Below, piece after piece: positions 27,501 through 35,724 of a stretch of DNA of 64,000 nucleotides (its first letter is position 1; every line of letters starts with the position of its first letter). The position numbers and the translations under genes are program-made. The notes under the pieces were generated by a model. That model saw nothing but the letters and a program-made list of their open reading frames with translations. It made no database searches and was not told where the DNA came from. Source of the stretch: Bacteroidota bacterium (GTDB lineage: Bacteria > Bacteroidota > Bacteroidia > Chitinophagales > Saprospiraceae); contig WGNL01000007.1 of NCBI GenBank assembly GCA_016124585.1, positions 222,020 through 286,019 on the forward strand, given 5' to 3'.

Positions 27501-27873
27501 GCAAGCTAGGTGTCCAGTTGGTAGCCGTGATATTGTTTGGGGCGTCAGTTAGGTCAATGACCATGAGGCCGTTGGCAGATTCATTGATGACGTAGGCATA
27601 ATTTCCCCAAGTTTTGATGTCTCGCCAAGTAGAATTTGCGCCGGGCAAAAACTTAACCTCAACAGCATTGCTTGGGTCGGCAACACTCACTACCGAAACT
27701 CCTGTGACCGTACCAACAAGAGCATATTCGGTGCCATCATCTGGATCCACCCAACCCCAAACATCATTGAGGTCTTGGGTGTAATCAACTTGGTCAAGTA
27801 GGGTCATGTTCAGTTGGCAAAACACTTTGCCAAACGTGCCAATAAACAACAATGCGAGTAGGAGTTTTTTCAT
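24550..27873 (-). CDS. Secreted choice-of-anchor B / PKD protein with T9SS sorting domain
   Basis: The 1107-residue product has a signal peptide (LLLALLFIGTFGKVFCQ). An LVIVD-type choice-of-anchor B propeller follows (about 20-355; WRDIKTWGNYAYVINESANG). Two carboxypeptidase-regulatory-like modules come next (about 358-515; LEGKVTDAVTGLPVQGANAH). A MAM/jelly-roll-like module (about 530-690) is followed by four PKD domains (about 700-1020; SYTWDFGDGNSSTAANPSHI is one). A T9SS type A C-terminal domain (about 1035-1107) contains LLASPNPFSQHLMVSYELP. It is probably exported by the type IX system and held on the cell surface. The ligand is unknown. Confidence 0.9.
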   Translation of the reverse strand: MKKLLLALLFIGTFGKVFCQLNMTLLDQVDYTQDLNDVWGWVDPDDGTEYALVGTVTGVSVVSVADPSNAVEVKFLPGANSTWRDIKTWGNYAYVINESANGLMVIDLTDAPNNITATNWTPSLPGLGTYNTAHNIYIDEFGYAYIAGANVNSGGMLIVDVHTTPGTPIFVAAGPANYAHDVYVRDNKMYASEIYAGRLAIYDVSDKMNITLLGEQQTPYNFTHNAWLNDAGDVVFTTDEKANAPIAVYDISDLSNIQELDQFRPIATLGANVIPHNVHVWNDWLIISYYTDGGIIADASRPENVIEVGNWDSFLGGNGGFSGAWGAYPFLPSGIVLLTDIGNGLFVCGANYVRACWLEGKVTDAVTGLPVQGANAHIASTQANTATSGIDGVYKTGQAIPGVFDVTFTANGYQSKTVNATLENGVLTTLNVQLTPLSSYTFSGQTVKVSDGTPVGGTQVVLKNDQTQYTAVSDASGNFNFPGVFGGDYSLYAGAWGYITSEIDVTVGSGTIPPVVELVKGYYDDFALDFNWTTSATATTGAWELGEPVGTEYNGNESNPDFDLPNDFGDQCYVTGNGGGGAGDFDIDNGSVTLTSPVMDLTTYNKPVLKYSTWFFNSGGSGAPNDNFVISISNGTEVVTLETITQSGSVWRPESEFDLLDLIPITNNMQVSFVASDINPGHLVEAAVDGFKVEDTSPYPIFSADITNGCLPLTVQFMDSSDTTFLWNWTFEGGTPSTSTEQNPTVIYSTPGTFNVTLTVTTQTASVYTIERPNLITVGQAPTAGFTKATTANVVDFSNTSVGATSYTWDFGDGNSSTAANPSHIYSSIGDFPVTLTVTNNCGTDVFTGTVSILVIPPTATFTQSGSNGCAPFTVNFTSSPVGAPDTYNWNFPGGTPASSTDPNPTIVYNTAGTYSVQLTVANAAGSNTSTLNQGITVGSEPTALFSFGVNEFDATFTNNSVGAASYSWTFGDGGTSTDANPTHTYAANGAYEVTLEATNECGFTVFTQTVNVDVSGTTFLDGTGYSLLASPNPFSQHLMVSYELPANAAAANLLIFNVLGEQLDEVALTGNSGKVSIGEKINGNGVFFLRLQVDGKIGRAIRVVKI

Positions 27874-27991
27874 AACAGGATGCTTTGTTTTTACGTAAAA
27901 TGAAGGATTGGAATAGAAAGCAGGTGATTTTAAAGGTGGGCAAAGTTAATTTTTTTCAACTGCCTACAGATTTATGAGCGCCTCAAAAGCA

Positions 27992-28034
27992 AGATTGGCA
28001 AGCGGGTGACAAAATCACCGACGCTTGCCAATCT
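27992..28034 (-). terminator. Hairpin terminator after the TonB receptor gene
   Basis: AGATTGGCAAGCG and CGCTTGCCAATCT form a perfect 13-bp stem, with a small TGA/TCA hairpin inside the loop. It lies 38 bases past the leftward receptor's stop. Read leftward it is followed by GCTTTTG, a weak T tract. Confidence 0.7.
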
Positions 28035-28072
28035 ATTGATTTTATTTTATCAAAAACCTTTACCAAACAGAC

Positions 28073-30259
28073 TTAAATCCCCCAATGTACACTCACCACA
28101 ACGTTCCGGCCAGGTGCATTGATTCCGCTGGCGAAGGTACGGTAGTTCAGGTCTGCGATGTTTTCTACCCCAATTTGAAGGCGCAGCATTTTGGTCAATT
28201 GCCGACCCGCATACAGGTTCCAGGTTTGCCATGCTGGTGTGCCATCGGGTGTTGCGTACTGCTCGTTGTCCTCGCCAGAGGGGGAGTAGTCTGCGAGCTT
28301 TTTCATGCCGTTGAATAGGAAATTCGCTTGCGCAAAAAACTTAGTCGTCTCGTACAACAGGCTCGTGTTGCCGAATAGCGGTGGTATGTGGTCAAGCGGC
28401 ACTTTATTCGTAAGGTCACGTCCTTCGGTGTAAGTGATGTTGCCACGGAGAGTCAGTCCATGCGCTATCTGGAATTTGCCACTTGCTGTAATGCCCCAAA
28501 CCTTGGCTTTGCCAACGTTCACGTTCGCCAAAGTACGGAACCGAGACCCCATAAAATCAACGCTGTCTTGCCCGTTCACCGCATAGGGTCTTGGTACAAT
28601 GGCATCTGTCAGCGAACTGAAATAAGCGTTGATGTTGAGGAACCCTAGTGTCCCAATGTTTTGTGTCAGGCCAATTTCACGGTAAAAAACCTGCTCAGGC
28701 CGGAGGTCAGGGTTGGCCACTATCAGGTCGCCACCATTGGTCTCGAAGGTTCTTCCCAAGTCATCAATATTCGGGTTGCGGAAGCCGGTTGAAAGCATGG
28801 CATTCAAGCGAAGTCCACCGGGTAAATTGCCCACCACACCCAAGTGAAGATTTTGAGATTGGGTGTGTTGGCGCACATGGGCCATGTCGCTGTCAAAAAA
28901 GCGAGGATCGAATTTGGCATCAATCGTTACTGAACTGAAACGCAGCCCATCGGAAAGTATCAATTTCCTGTCCAGCAATTCCCAACGGTGCGAAAAGTAT
29001 AGGCCAGCAGTAGAGTAGGTGCCGTCTGGGTAACGGCTGACGATGTCCACTTTTTGACCTGATTCTAGATTATCGGAATGGGCTTCGCTCTCCAATACAT
29101 TTTGTGTCACCTCAGCACCGTACCTGATTTCATGTCCCCCCACTTGTTTGTAAAGGTCAAGGTTGCCAGAGTAGATAGTCAGGCTTTCGTTGTAATTGTT
29201 GCGAAGGATTTTGTTCAGACCCCGGTCGTGTCGGCTTTCATCAATTAACTGCACTGCAGGCGTAAAACGAACATTGTCAGCCCACCATTTTTTGCTTTCT
29301 TTTTTCAATTGATAACTCAAAAACTGTCTAGTCTGTGGGCCGTAGTACCATTCCGCATATTTTGGTTGTCCATTTGATAGGGTGGTGAGGCGGTCGTACC
29401 GAGGCAAGTCTGTACTGGTCGAGAGCTGGAAGTTGAGGAGATGTTCTGTGCCATCCCCCGGCGCATAAAGTATTTTTTGTAAGACATCCAACTGCTTGTA
29501 GCCACTACCTCGCTGCACATTCGGGTCATCATTTATCAGGACTTGGTCTTGGCCGTTTATCCTTTTCACGTACAGATTCCGGTCGCCAAAATTTGGGTAA
29601 TCCATCATGTCTTTTCCACCGCTTCGCAAATCCCCGAAATCGCTGGCCGTCACAGAGGTCAACGATGCCCATTTTTTGTTTCCAAGATTCACGGAGGCAC
29701 TTGCTGTCTTGCCTTCGTTGGCAGAGGAATAGCGGACGAACCCGTTTGTTTTTCCTTTGAAATTTACGCTATCGCCAAGCATCGGTTTTTTGGTGAAAAA
29801 ACTGATAACCCCACCGATGGCATCTGTACCGTAAATCACGGAACCCGCACCTTGCAGCACTTCGATTCGCTCCATGGAATTAGGGTCGGTGGTGATGCTG
29901 TTTTGCAAGTGCCCAGCCCGGTAGATTGCGTTGTTCATTCGCACTCCATCCACCACGAGCAGAACCCGGTTTGCTTCAAAACCCCGAATTACTGGGCTTC
30001 CGCCACCTTGTTGCGATTTTTGAACAAAAACTGCTCCGCTGTTGGCCAGTGCGTCCGCCGTTGTCAGTGGGCTAATCTTGTTGATTTGTGGTTGTAAAAT
30101 AAGGTCAATCTGGTGTGGAATGTCACTCTTCCGTTCGATGACTTTGTTGCCAGAAATGACAACCTCTTCCAAATTTACAGTCTTCAAACTGTCCTGTGCC
30201 GTTGATAAAAATGCGAGGCAAATTGCTCCAGCGAGCAAAGGGAGGTGAAGTTTCTTCAT
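28073..30259 (-). CDS. TonB-dependent receptor, haem/siderophore type
   Basis: The 728-residue protein has a signal peptide ending FLSTAQ. The TonB-box region is NLEEVVISGNKV. The plug domain (about 45-165) contains SGAVFVQKSQQGGGSPVIRG and RVLLVVDGVRMNNAIYRAGH. The 22-stranded barrel carries the family motifs LRPEQVFYREIGL and ends VVSVHWGI. The plug wording resembles haemoglobin/transferrin-type and vitamin B12-type receptors. No haem uptake or siderophore genes are adjacent, so the substrate stays open. No carboxypeptidase-like N-terminal extension is present, unlike SusC proteins. Confidence 0.92.
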   Translation of the reverse strand: MKKLHLPLLAGAICLAFLSTAQDSLKTVNLEEVVISGNKVIERKSDIPHQIDLILQPQINKISPLTTADALANSGAVFVQKSQQGGGSPVIRGFEANRVLLVVDGVRMNNAIYRAGHLQNSITTDPNSMERIEVLQGAGSVIYGTDAIGGVISFFTKKPMLGDSVNFKGKTNGFVRYSSANEGKTASASVNLGNKKWASLTSVTASDFGDLRSGGKDMMDYPNFGDRNLYVKRINGQDQVLINDDPNVQRGSGYKQLDVLQKILYAPGDGTEHLLNFQLSTSTDLPRYDRLTTLSNGQPKYAEWYYGPQTRQFLSYQLKKESKKWWADNVRFTPAVQLIDESRHDRGLNKILRNNYNESLTIYSGNLDLYKQVGGHEIRYGAEVTQNVLESEAHSDNLESGQKVDIVSRYPDGTYSTAGLYFSHRWELLDRKLILSDGLRFSSVTIDAKFDPRFFDSDMAHVRQHTQSQNLHLGVVGNLPGGLRLNAMLSTGFRNPNIDDLGRTFETNGGDLIVANPDLRPEQVFYREIGLTQNIGTLGFLNINAYFSSLTDAIVPRPYAVNGQDSVDFMGSRFRTLANVNVGKAKVWGITASGKFQIAHGLTLRGNITYTEGRDLTNKVPLDHIPPLFGNTSLLYETTKFFAQANFLFNGMKKLADYSPSGEDNEQYATPDGTPAWQTWNLYAGRQLTKMLRLQIGVENIADLNYRTFASGINAPGRNVVVSVHWGI

Positions 30260-30420
30260 AGCGCTGTTTAAAATTTTGAGTCGGTAGCTGCCTTAGTGGT
30301 TTCCCTCCAAAAAGGCAAAAAAATAGTGTTTTACAGCGTAAATAACGACCAAAAGTACCTAAGCGCTGGCGGCTGGCCTAATCTAGCTTTTTATTTTTTC
30401 TTCATCTATGGGAAGAATTT

Positions 30421-30460
30421 TGGTATGACAATTTTGCATAATTTTTAAATGCAAATACCA
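30421..30460. terminator. Interrupted hairpin downstream of cystathionine beta-synthase
   Basis: TGGTAT (30421-30426) and TTGCAT (30434-30439) together pair with ATGCAAATACCA (30449-30460). The left arm is interrupted by seven bases. It lies 23 bases past the leftward gene's stop and lacks a convincing T tract, so it is a weak terminator candidate. Confidence 0.35.
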
Positions 30461-30483
30461 TTTCCTCAGCGCTCTTCTACGAT

Positions 30484-31839
30484 TTATACCGCCTTAATCA
30501 CATCATATTGTGTCAACATATGCAGACTTCCAGCCCTATCCTGCACTACCACCGCCTGTATTTCCTTGGTTAAATATTTGCCCAATTGCCGGAACGGCAT
30601 GTCGTCTTCCACGATAGGGAATGGCCTGCCCATGACGCTCGTTACAGGTTTTTCAGCATGAAGTAGTGGGTTGTCAAGCAGGTATTTGAGCACCTCAGTT
30701 TCCGTAACGCCACCGACCATCTTGCCATCCTGCATTACGGGAAGTTGGGAAATGTCATTTTCCTTCATCAAATTGAAAGCATGGCGTACATTGTCCTTTG
30801 GGCCAACACTGAAGAAAGACTTGCTGTTTTTTTGCGCCAATAAGTCCTTGATTTTCAGCTCCGTATCAAGGAAGCCACGCTCCCGCATCCAGTCGTCGTT
30901 GTAAAGTTTTCCGATGTAACGGCTGCCGTGATCGTGGAAAATGACCACCACCACATCGTCTTCCTTCAGCCTGTCTTTCATTTGCAACAAGCCAGCAATG
31001 GCACTTCCGGCGGAGTAACCGAGCAGGATGCCTTCCTCCTTCGCCAAGCGGCGGGCCATCACAGCACCGTCCTTATCCGTCACTTTTTCAAAATGGTCAA
31101 TGACCGAAAAATCGTAGTTCTCCGGGATGATGTCCTCACCGATGCCCTCCGTGATGTAGGAGTAGATTTCCTTTTCGTCAATCTTGCCCGTTTCTTTGTA
31201 GGCTTTCAGCGTAGAACCGTAAGTATCGATGCCCCAAATTTGAATATTCGGATTTTTCTCCTTCAAATACCGACCAACGCCTGTAATCGTACCGCCCGTG
31301 CCTGCGCCCACCACGATATGCGTCACCTTGCCCTCCGTTTGTTCCCAAATCTCTGGGCCTGTGGTTTCGAAATGTGCCTGCCGATTGGCGAGATTGTCGT
31401 ATTGGTTGAACCAAAAACTGTTTGGGATTTCCTTGCTCAAGCGCTCCGCCACGGAATAGTAGCTGCGTGGGTCACTAGCTTCTACATTGGTTGGGCATAC
31501 GATCACCTCTGCCCCCATCGCCCGCAACAGGTCGAATTTTTCCTTGGACTGTTTATCGCTGGTGGTAAAAATGCAACGGTAGCCCTTTACACAGGCGGCG
31601 ATGGCGAGGCCCATGCCGGTGTTGCCGCTGGTACACTCGATGAAAGTGCCGCCGGGCTTGATTTTACCTTCGGCTTCGGCCACTTCGACCATTTTCACAG
31701 CCATCCGGTCTTTGATGCTGTGGCCGGGATTGAAGGTTTCGATTTTACCCAAAATAAGACCCGGCACGTCGGCCACGACCTTGTTCAGTTTCACGAGTGG
31801 CGTGTTGCCGATGGTTTCCAGAATATTTTGATAGTACAT
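30484..31839 (-). CDS. Cystathionine beta-synthase-type PLP enzyme with CBS domains
   Basis: The 451-residue protein has a PLP fold type II domain (1-325). The cofactor lysine is in NPGHSIKDRMA, the Asn loop in ECTSGNTGMGLA, and the phosphate loop in VVGAGTGGTITGVGRYL. A CBS-domain pair follows (about 335-451; ENDISQLPVMQDGKMVGGVT; QAVVVQDRAGSLHMLTQYDV). It makes cystathionine from serine and homocysteine, or cysteine from O-acetylserine; the CBS pair favours the first. CBS domains usually sense adenosyl ligands. An AATTGAAAATTG repeat element sits directly upstream of the start. Confidence 0.92.
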   Translation of the reverse strand: MYYQNILETIGNTPLVKLNKVVADVPGLILGKIETFNPGHSIKDRMAVKMVEVAEAEGKIKPGGTFIECTSGNTGMGLAIAACVKGYRCIFTTSDKQSKEKFDLLRAMGAEVIVCPTNVEASDPRSYYSVAERLSKEIPNSFWFNQYDNLANRQAHFETTGPEIWEQTEGKVTHIVVGAGTGGTITGVGRYLKEKNPNIQIWGIDTYGSTLKAYKETGKIDEKEIYSYITEGIGEDIIPENYDFSVIDHFEKVTDKDGAVMARRLAKEEGILLGYSAGSAIAGLLQMKDRLKEDDVVVVIFHDHGSRYIGKLYNDDWMRERGFLDTELKIKDLLAQKNSKSFFSVGPKDNVRHAFNLMKENDISQLPVMQDGKMVGGVTETEVLKYLLDNPLLHAEKPVTSVMGRPFPIVEDDMPFRQLGKYLTKEIQAVVVQDRAGSLHMLTQYDVIKAV

Positions 31840-31844
31840 GGTAG

Positions 31845-31901
31845 GAATTGAGAATTGAAAATTGAAAATTGAAAATTGGGGTGATGACCAATTTCAATTT
31901 T
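31845..31901. repeat. AATTGAAAATTG tandem/inverted repeat upstream of cystathionine beta-synthase
   Basis: About four tandem units of 9 bases (ATTGAGA/ATTGAAA type) span 31845-31879. AAAATTGAAAATTGG at 31865-31879 pairs with CCAATTTCAATTTT at 31888-31901 with one base missing. The element starts five bases before the start codon of the leftward gene. The same word occurs at 33081-33115. Confidence 0.75.
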
Positions 31902-32016
31902 GGCGGCAAAGTTAAACGGGTTGGTTGCTGGAACGGTATTTTGAAGGAATTTGATTCAAAAAAGACCTTGTGGTAAGCTAATTATCAACTATCGATTTTT
32001 AATTATCACTTGAATT

Positions 32017-33084
32017 TCAGCTTTTAAAATTCAATAAAAACTCTTTCACCAATAAGTCAAAGCGGAGACCATCTTGCTCATCAAACTGGACCTCCAAAGG
32101 CAGAACCATCAGTGGCAGCTTTTTTTCGATGATCTGCTCCCGCAGCAGCTCGAAGCGCATCGCATCTTTTTCGGTGGTCAGGATGATTTTTTTGCTGCCC
32201 GGCAAATTAGCGAACTGCTTTTCAATGTCCATCAAATCACTTTCATCAAAATAATGGTGGTCTTCGTAATCCTTCGTTCGGACGGTGCCGACCTTAGTTT
32301 CCAACCAATCACGCAGGTAATCGGAATTTGCGATGGCACTGACCGAGAGCACCGACATATCTCCCTGTAAATCAATGACATAGTTTGGGTTAAAGATATA
32401 GTAAGGACGCAAATATTTGTATTTGCTAAAGAAAACTTTCTGATGAGGGAAGGGCTTGATTTCTGCTAAAAGTTTTGCCCGTTCGTCGTCGTGGAGGTCG
32501 TCAGGGCATTTCGTGACGATGATAATGTCCGCCCGGCGGTAGGAGCTTTTCCATTCACGAAGGCGGCCACTGGGCAGCAGCCAGTCTTTTGTAAATGGGC
32601 GCCCAAACTCTGTCAGCAAAATGTTCAGTCCCGGAGAAACGCCCCGATGCTGGAAGGCGTCGTCCAGCAAAACGACTTGGGTTTCAGGTGCTTGGCTGAT
32701 GAGTTCAGGGATGCCTAGTGCCCGGTTTTCATTCACCGTAGCGAACACATCTGGATATTTCCGCTTGAACATTAGTGGCTCGTCGCCCACTTGGTCGGCT
32801 TTGCTCCAATACTGCACGATTTGGTGTCCCTGCGTTTTTCGACGATAACCCCGGCTAAGGGTTGCCACATTCAGATAGGGCCTGAGCAGCCTGATGAGGT
32901 GCTCAATATGGGGTGTTTTGCCTGCTCCTCCAACGGTCAAATTTCCGACGGAAATAACGGGTAGGTCAAATTTCACACTGATCAAAATCTTCTGACGGTA
33001 CAAAAAATCACGGATGCTGACGCCAAGGCCGTAGAGCAGCGAGAAGGGGAGTAGTAGAATACGTATGAGTGGGTCTTGAATCAA
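32017..33084 (-). CDS. lpxK: Tetraacyldisaccharide 4'-kinase
   Basis: The 355-residue protein has an N-terminal membrane-associated helix (ILLLPFSLLYGLGVSIRDFL). The LpxK nucleotide-binding motif is VGNLTVGGAGKTPHIEHLI, and the conserved LSRGYRRKT and LLDDAFQHRGVSPGLNILL also appear. It phosphorylates lipid A disaccharide at the inner membrane in the Raetz pathway. No ATG exists at the conserved N-terminus. The best start is TTG at 33082-33084, which lies inside an AATTGAAAATTG repeat element. No other lipid A genes are nearby. Confidence 0.93.
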   Translation of the reverse strand: MIQDPLIRILLLPFSLLYGLGVSIRDFLYRQKILISVKFDLPVISVGNLTVGGAGKTPHIEHLIRLLRPYLNVATLSRGYRRKTQGHQIVQYWSKADQVGDEPLMFKRKYPDVFATVNENRALGIPELISQAPETQVVLLDDAFQHRGVSPGLNILLTEFGRPFTKDWLLPSGRLREWKSSYRRADIIIVTKCPDDLHDDERAKLLAEIKPFPHQKVFFSKYKYLRPYYIFNPNYVIDLQGDMSVLSVSAIANSDYLRDWLETKVGTVRTKDYEDHHYFDESDLMDIEKQFANLPGSKKIILTTEKDAMRFELLREQIIEKKLPLMVLPLEVQFDEQDGLRFDLLVKEFLLNFKS

Positions 33085-33115
33085 TTGAAAATTGAGAATT
33101 GAAAATTGATATTGG
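33081..33115. repeat. AATTGAAAATTG tandem repeat at the lpxK start
   Basis: TCAATTGAAAATTGAGAATT and GAAAATTGATATTG run together as about four 9-base units. The first unit includes the probable TTG start codon of lpxK. The word matches the element at 31845-31901. Confidence 0.7.
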
Positions 33116-33198
33116 GCAAAAGTATTATTTGCGGAAAATCTAAACGCCTAAACTGTTCAATCGTTTCAAACACGTTCAAGATCGTACCTTCGCCGCTA

Positions 33199-34686
33199 AT
33201 GAATCGCTACCTAAAGCCACAGTGCAAGAACTTAAAATTTTTGCTTCGCAAAATCCTTTTTTGCCTAGTGGTAATGGCGTTTTTCTCAACCCTATTTGCC
33301 CAAAGTAATGAACCCGTTCTCCCAAATGCCCCCTCCCACAATCAATCTTTTGATTTTGCAATCATCCGCCACATTTACGTCGAGGGAAACCATCGCACTA
33401 AGTCCGACATCATTCTACGTGAGTTGGATTTTGGGACGAACGACACGATTTCACTAGCAACGCTTACAGATAGGCTGGCGCAAAATGAGTTGAAAGTGCT
33501 TAACACAGGGCTTTTTACCACTGCCAAATTCAGCTTCAAAGAGTGGGTAGGTGCTACCAACGAGGTGGGTTTGCTCATATCGGTGCAAGAAGGCTGGTAT
33601 GTTTTCCCGTTCCCGATACTCGAAATGGCTGACCGGAATTTCAACGTTTGGTGGGACACCTACAACCACTCGCTGCGCCGCCTGAACTATGGCATCCGGT
33701 TTTACCACACCAACCTGACTGGGCGAAAAGACCAGTTGAAGGCAGTTTTCCAGCAAGGTTTTACCAAAAAATACGAACTGATTTACACGCTGCCCTACGT
33801 CAACAAAAACAAGACACTTGGGGTGAATATCAACTTCCTGCATACCCGGGAGAAGGAAATTGGCTACACGACATTGGGTGACGAGCTTATTTTTTCCAGC
33901 GACAGTGACCGCCCACTGCTGCGCAGATTCCGGCTTGGGGCTGGTGCCTTGTACCGCCGTCGCCTCAATCTCACACATCATTTCAACCTGACTTTTCATG
34001 AAAATTTCATTGATGAATCGGTTCGAACCGAACTGAACCCTGATTTTTTCTTGGGCGAGAAAACGCAGCGCTACCTTGATGCCTCCTATCGATTGGTGCT
34101 CGACAAGCGGGACATTCGCCCGTACCCGATGCATGGTTTTTTATTGGATGCCAGCTTGGAGCGGGAGGGACTGCTTGTTCACGAAGGTCGAGATGCACTC
34201 AATGCCCTAGCCGCCTTTCAGCAGTTTTTTTCCTTCGGAAAAAAATGGAGTGCGGGTTTTGTGGTGAAAGGAAAATTGGGGTTGCTCCGCAACAAGCAAC
34301 CGTACTACGGCAGTCAGGCACTAGGCTATGAACCTGATTTTATCCGGGGCTACGAATACTATGTGACGGACGGACTGGATTATGGCTACAACAAGTCTTT
34401 GGTGCGATACCAGTTGTTCAATCGGGAAATCAACCTCGGGCAATACATGCGTTTGGAGTCGTTCCGGGTGATGCCAATTAAGCTTTTTCTGGTTTTGCAC
34501 AACGAGTTGGGCTATGCCAATAACCCTTTTTACAAGGAAGGCAACCCACTTGCCAATGACCTGCTCTGGGGTACGACCCTTGGGCTTGATTTGGTGTTGT
34601 ACTACGATAAGGTTTTTAACTTTGAGCTCAGTAGGAATCGGCTAGGGGAGTATGGATTTTATTTACATTGGACGTTTAGTTTTTAA
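33199..34686 (+). CDS. Omp85/BamA-TamA-like outer membrane protein
   Basis: The 495-residue product has a signal peptide (ILFCLVVMAFFSTLFAQ). One POTRA domain follows (about 50-125; IIRHIYVEGNHRTKSDIILR), then a 16-strand-type barrel with the loop-6 motif DFIRGYEYY and a terminal Phe. It is shorter than BamA, which has five POTRA domains. It is closer in size to minimal TamA-like or PlpD-type Omp85 members. It probably inserts or translocates an outer-membrane substrate. The ATG at 33199 was chosen because it precedes the signal peptide; the longer open frame upstream encodes nothing plausible. It is divergent from lpxK. Confidence 0.85.
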   Translation: MNRYLKPQCKNLKFLLRKILFCLVVMAFFSTLFAQSNEPVLPNAPSHNQSFDFAIIRHIYVEGNHRTKSDIILRELDFGTNDTISLATLTDRLAQNELKVLNTGLFTTAKFSFKEWVGATNEVGLLISVQEGWYVFPFPILEMADRNFNVWWDTYNHSLRRLNYGIRFYHTNLTGRKDQLKAVFQQGFTKKYELIYTLPYVNKNKTLGVNINFLHTREKEIGYTTLGDELIFSSDSDRPLLRRFRLGAGALYRRRLNLTHHFNLTFHENFIDESVRTELNPDFFLGEKTQRYLDASYRLVLDKRDIRPYPMHGFLLDASLEREGLLVHEGRDALNALAAFQQFFSFGKKWSAGFVVKGKLGLLRNKQPYYGSQALGYEPDFIRGYEYYVTDGLDYGYNKSLVRYQLFNREINLGQYMRLESFRVMPIKLFLVLHNELGYANNPFYKEGNPLANDLLWGTTLGLDLVLYYDKVFNFELSRNRLGEYGFYLHWTFSF

Positions 34687-34756
34687 GCATGCACTGATAT
34701 AAAGCTTTAAAATAATTGCTCAATTATTAACCCCGTAAACTGTCAACTCTCACGAA

Positions 34757-35641
34757 ATGCAAGTAGTCGTTTATAGTCAATATCTAAAGGAAGGGGACCT
34801 GCCCTACGTACAAGAACTCTTTGATGTACTGGCATCCCACGGCATAGTGGCCTATGTCAATACACCCTATTTGCAAGAATTACAGGGGAAGGTCGATTTT
34901 AAAACGACGGTCGGCAGGTTTGATGGCTACTTGGATTTTCGGACAAAACCCTTCGATTTTATTATCACATTGGGTGGCGATGGCACCATCCTGGCGGCTG
35001 CGATTCAAGTGCGGGAAATGGGCGTGCCCATTCTCGGAATCAATCTCGGTCGGTTGGGTTTTTTGGCAACGGTTGGGAAAGACCAAATTGCCACAGCTAT
35101 CGGTTTGTTGGTGGAAGGCGGCTACACGGTGGGGGAGCGTAGTACTTTGCACTTGGAAAGCGAACCGACATTGTTTGGCAATACGCCATTTGCCCTAAAC
35201 GATTTTACCATCCTGAAACGGGACACTTCCTCTATGATCACCATTCATGCTTTTGTGAACGGTGCCTACCTAAACACTTACTGGGCCGATGGCATTGTGG
35301 TAGCCACACCGACTGGAAGTACTGGCTATTCGCTGAGTTGCGGCGGCCCAATCGTTTTCCCAGATTCAAATAATTTCGTGCTGACGCCAGTGGCGCCACA
35401 CAACCTGAACGTGCGTCCGCTAGTGATTGCAGATTCGGCCACTATCTCCTTCGAAGTGGAGGGCCGCACCGATAATTTCCTGTGTACCCTTGACTCCCGC
35501 CATGAAATCATTACTTCTGACAATAAAATTGCTGTTCGTCGTGGAGACTTCCCAATAAAAGTGGTGCAATTGCTGGACGATAGCTTTTTAGATACGATGC
35601 GGAAGAAATTGAACTGGGGAGTGGATTTGAGGAATCACTAG
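34757..35641 (+). CDS. nadK: NAD kinase
   Basis: The 294-residue cytoplasmic enzyme phosphorylates NAD to NADP. Diagnostic motifs are the phosphate-binding FIITLGGDGTILAAA, then GINLGRLGFLATV, LNDFTILKRD and VVATPTGSTGYSLSCGGPIV. The length and the C-terminal VEGRTDNFLCTLDSR are normal for the family. It follows the Omp85 gene by 70 bases on the same strand and may be cotranscribed. A degenerate CAGTTTGCAGTC word lies just after the stop. Confidence 0.97.
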   Translation: MQVVVYSQYLKEGDLPYVQELFDVLASHGIVAYVNTPYLQELQGKVDFKTTVGRFDGYLDFRTKPFDFIITLGGDGTILAAAIQVREMGVPILGINLGRLGFLATVGKDQIATAIGLLVEGGYTVGERSTLHLESEPTLFGNTPFALNDFTILKRDTSSMITIHAFVNGAYLNTYWADGIVVATPTGSTGYSLSCGGPIVFPDSNNFVLTPVAPHNLNVRPLVIADSATISFEVEGRTDNFLCTLDSRHEIITSDNKIAVRRGDFPIKVVQLLDDSFLDTMRKKLNWGVDLRNH

Positions 35642-35724
35642 TTCGGATGGCAGTTTGCAGTCAAAGCAAGGAAGACTTCAAACATTTTGTCCGTATGAAA
35701 TGAATATGTGGAGGACATCAACAG

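Noticed and set aside
30928..31851. Rightward 307-residue open frame opposite cystathionine beta-synthase
   Set aside because: The opposite strand carries all the PLP-enzyme motifs. The long shadow frame follows from codon bias of the real gene.
31845..33115. AATTGAAAATTG arrays considered as a CRISPR array
   Set aside because: Units are about 9 bases with no unique spacers, and no cas genes are in the window.
33454..34134. Leftward 226-residue frame opposite the Omp85 gene
   Set aside because: It lies wholly inside a well-supported outer-membrane protein gene and has no recognisable motif.
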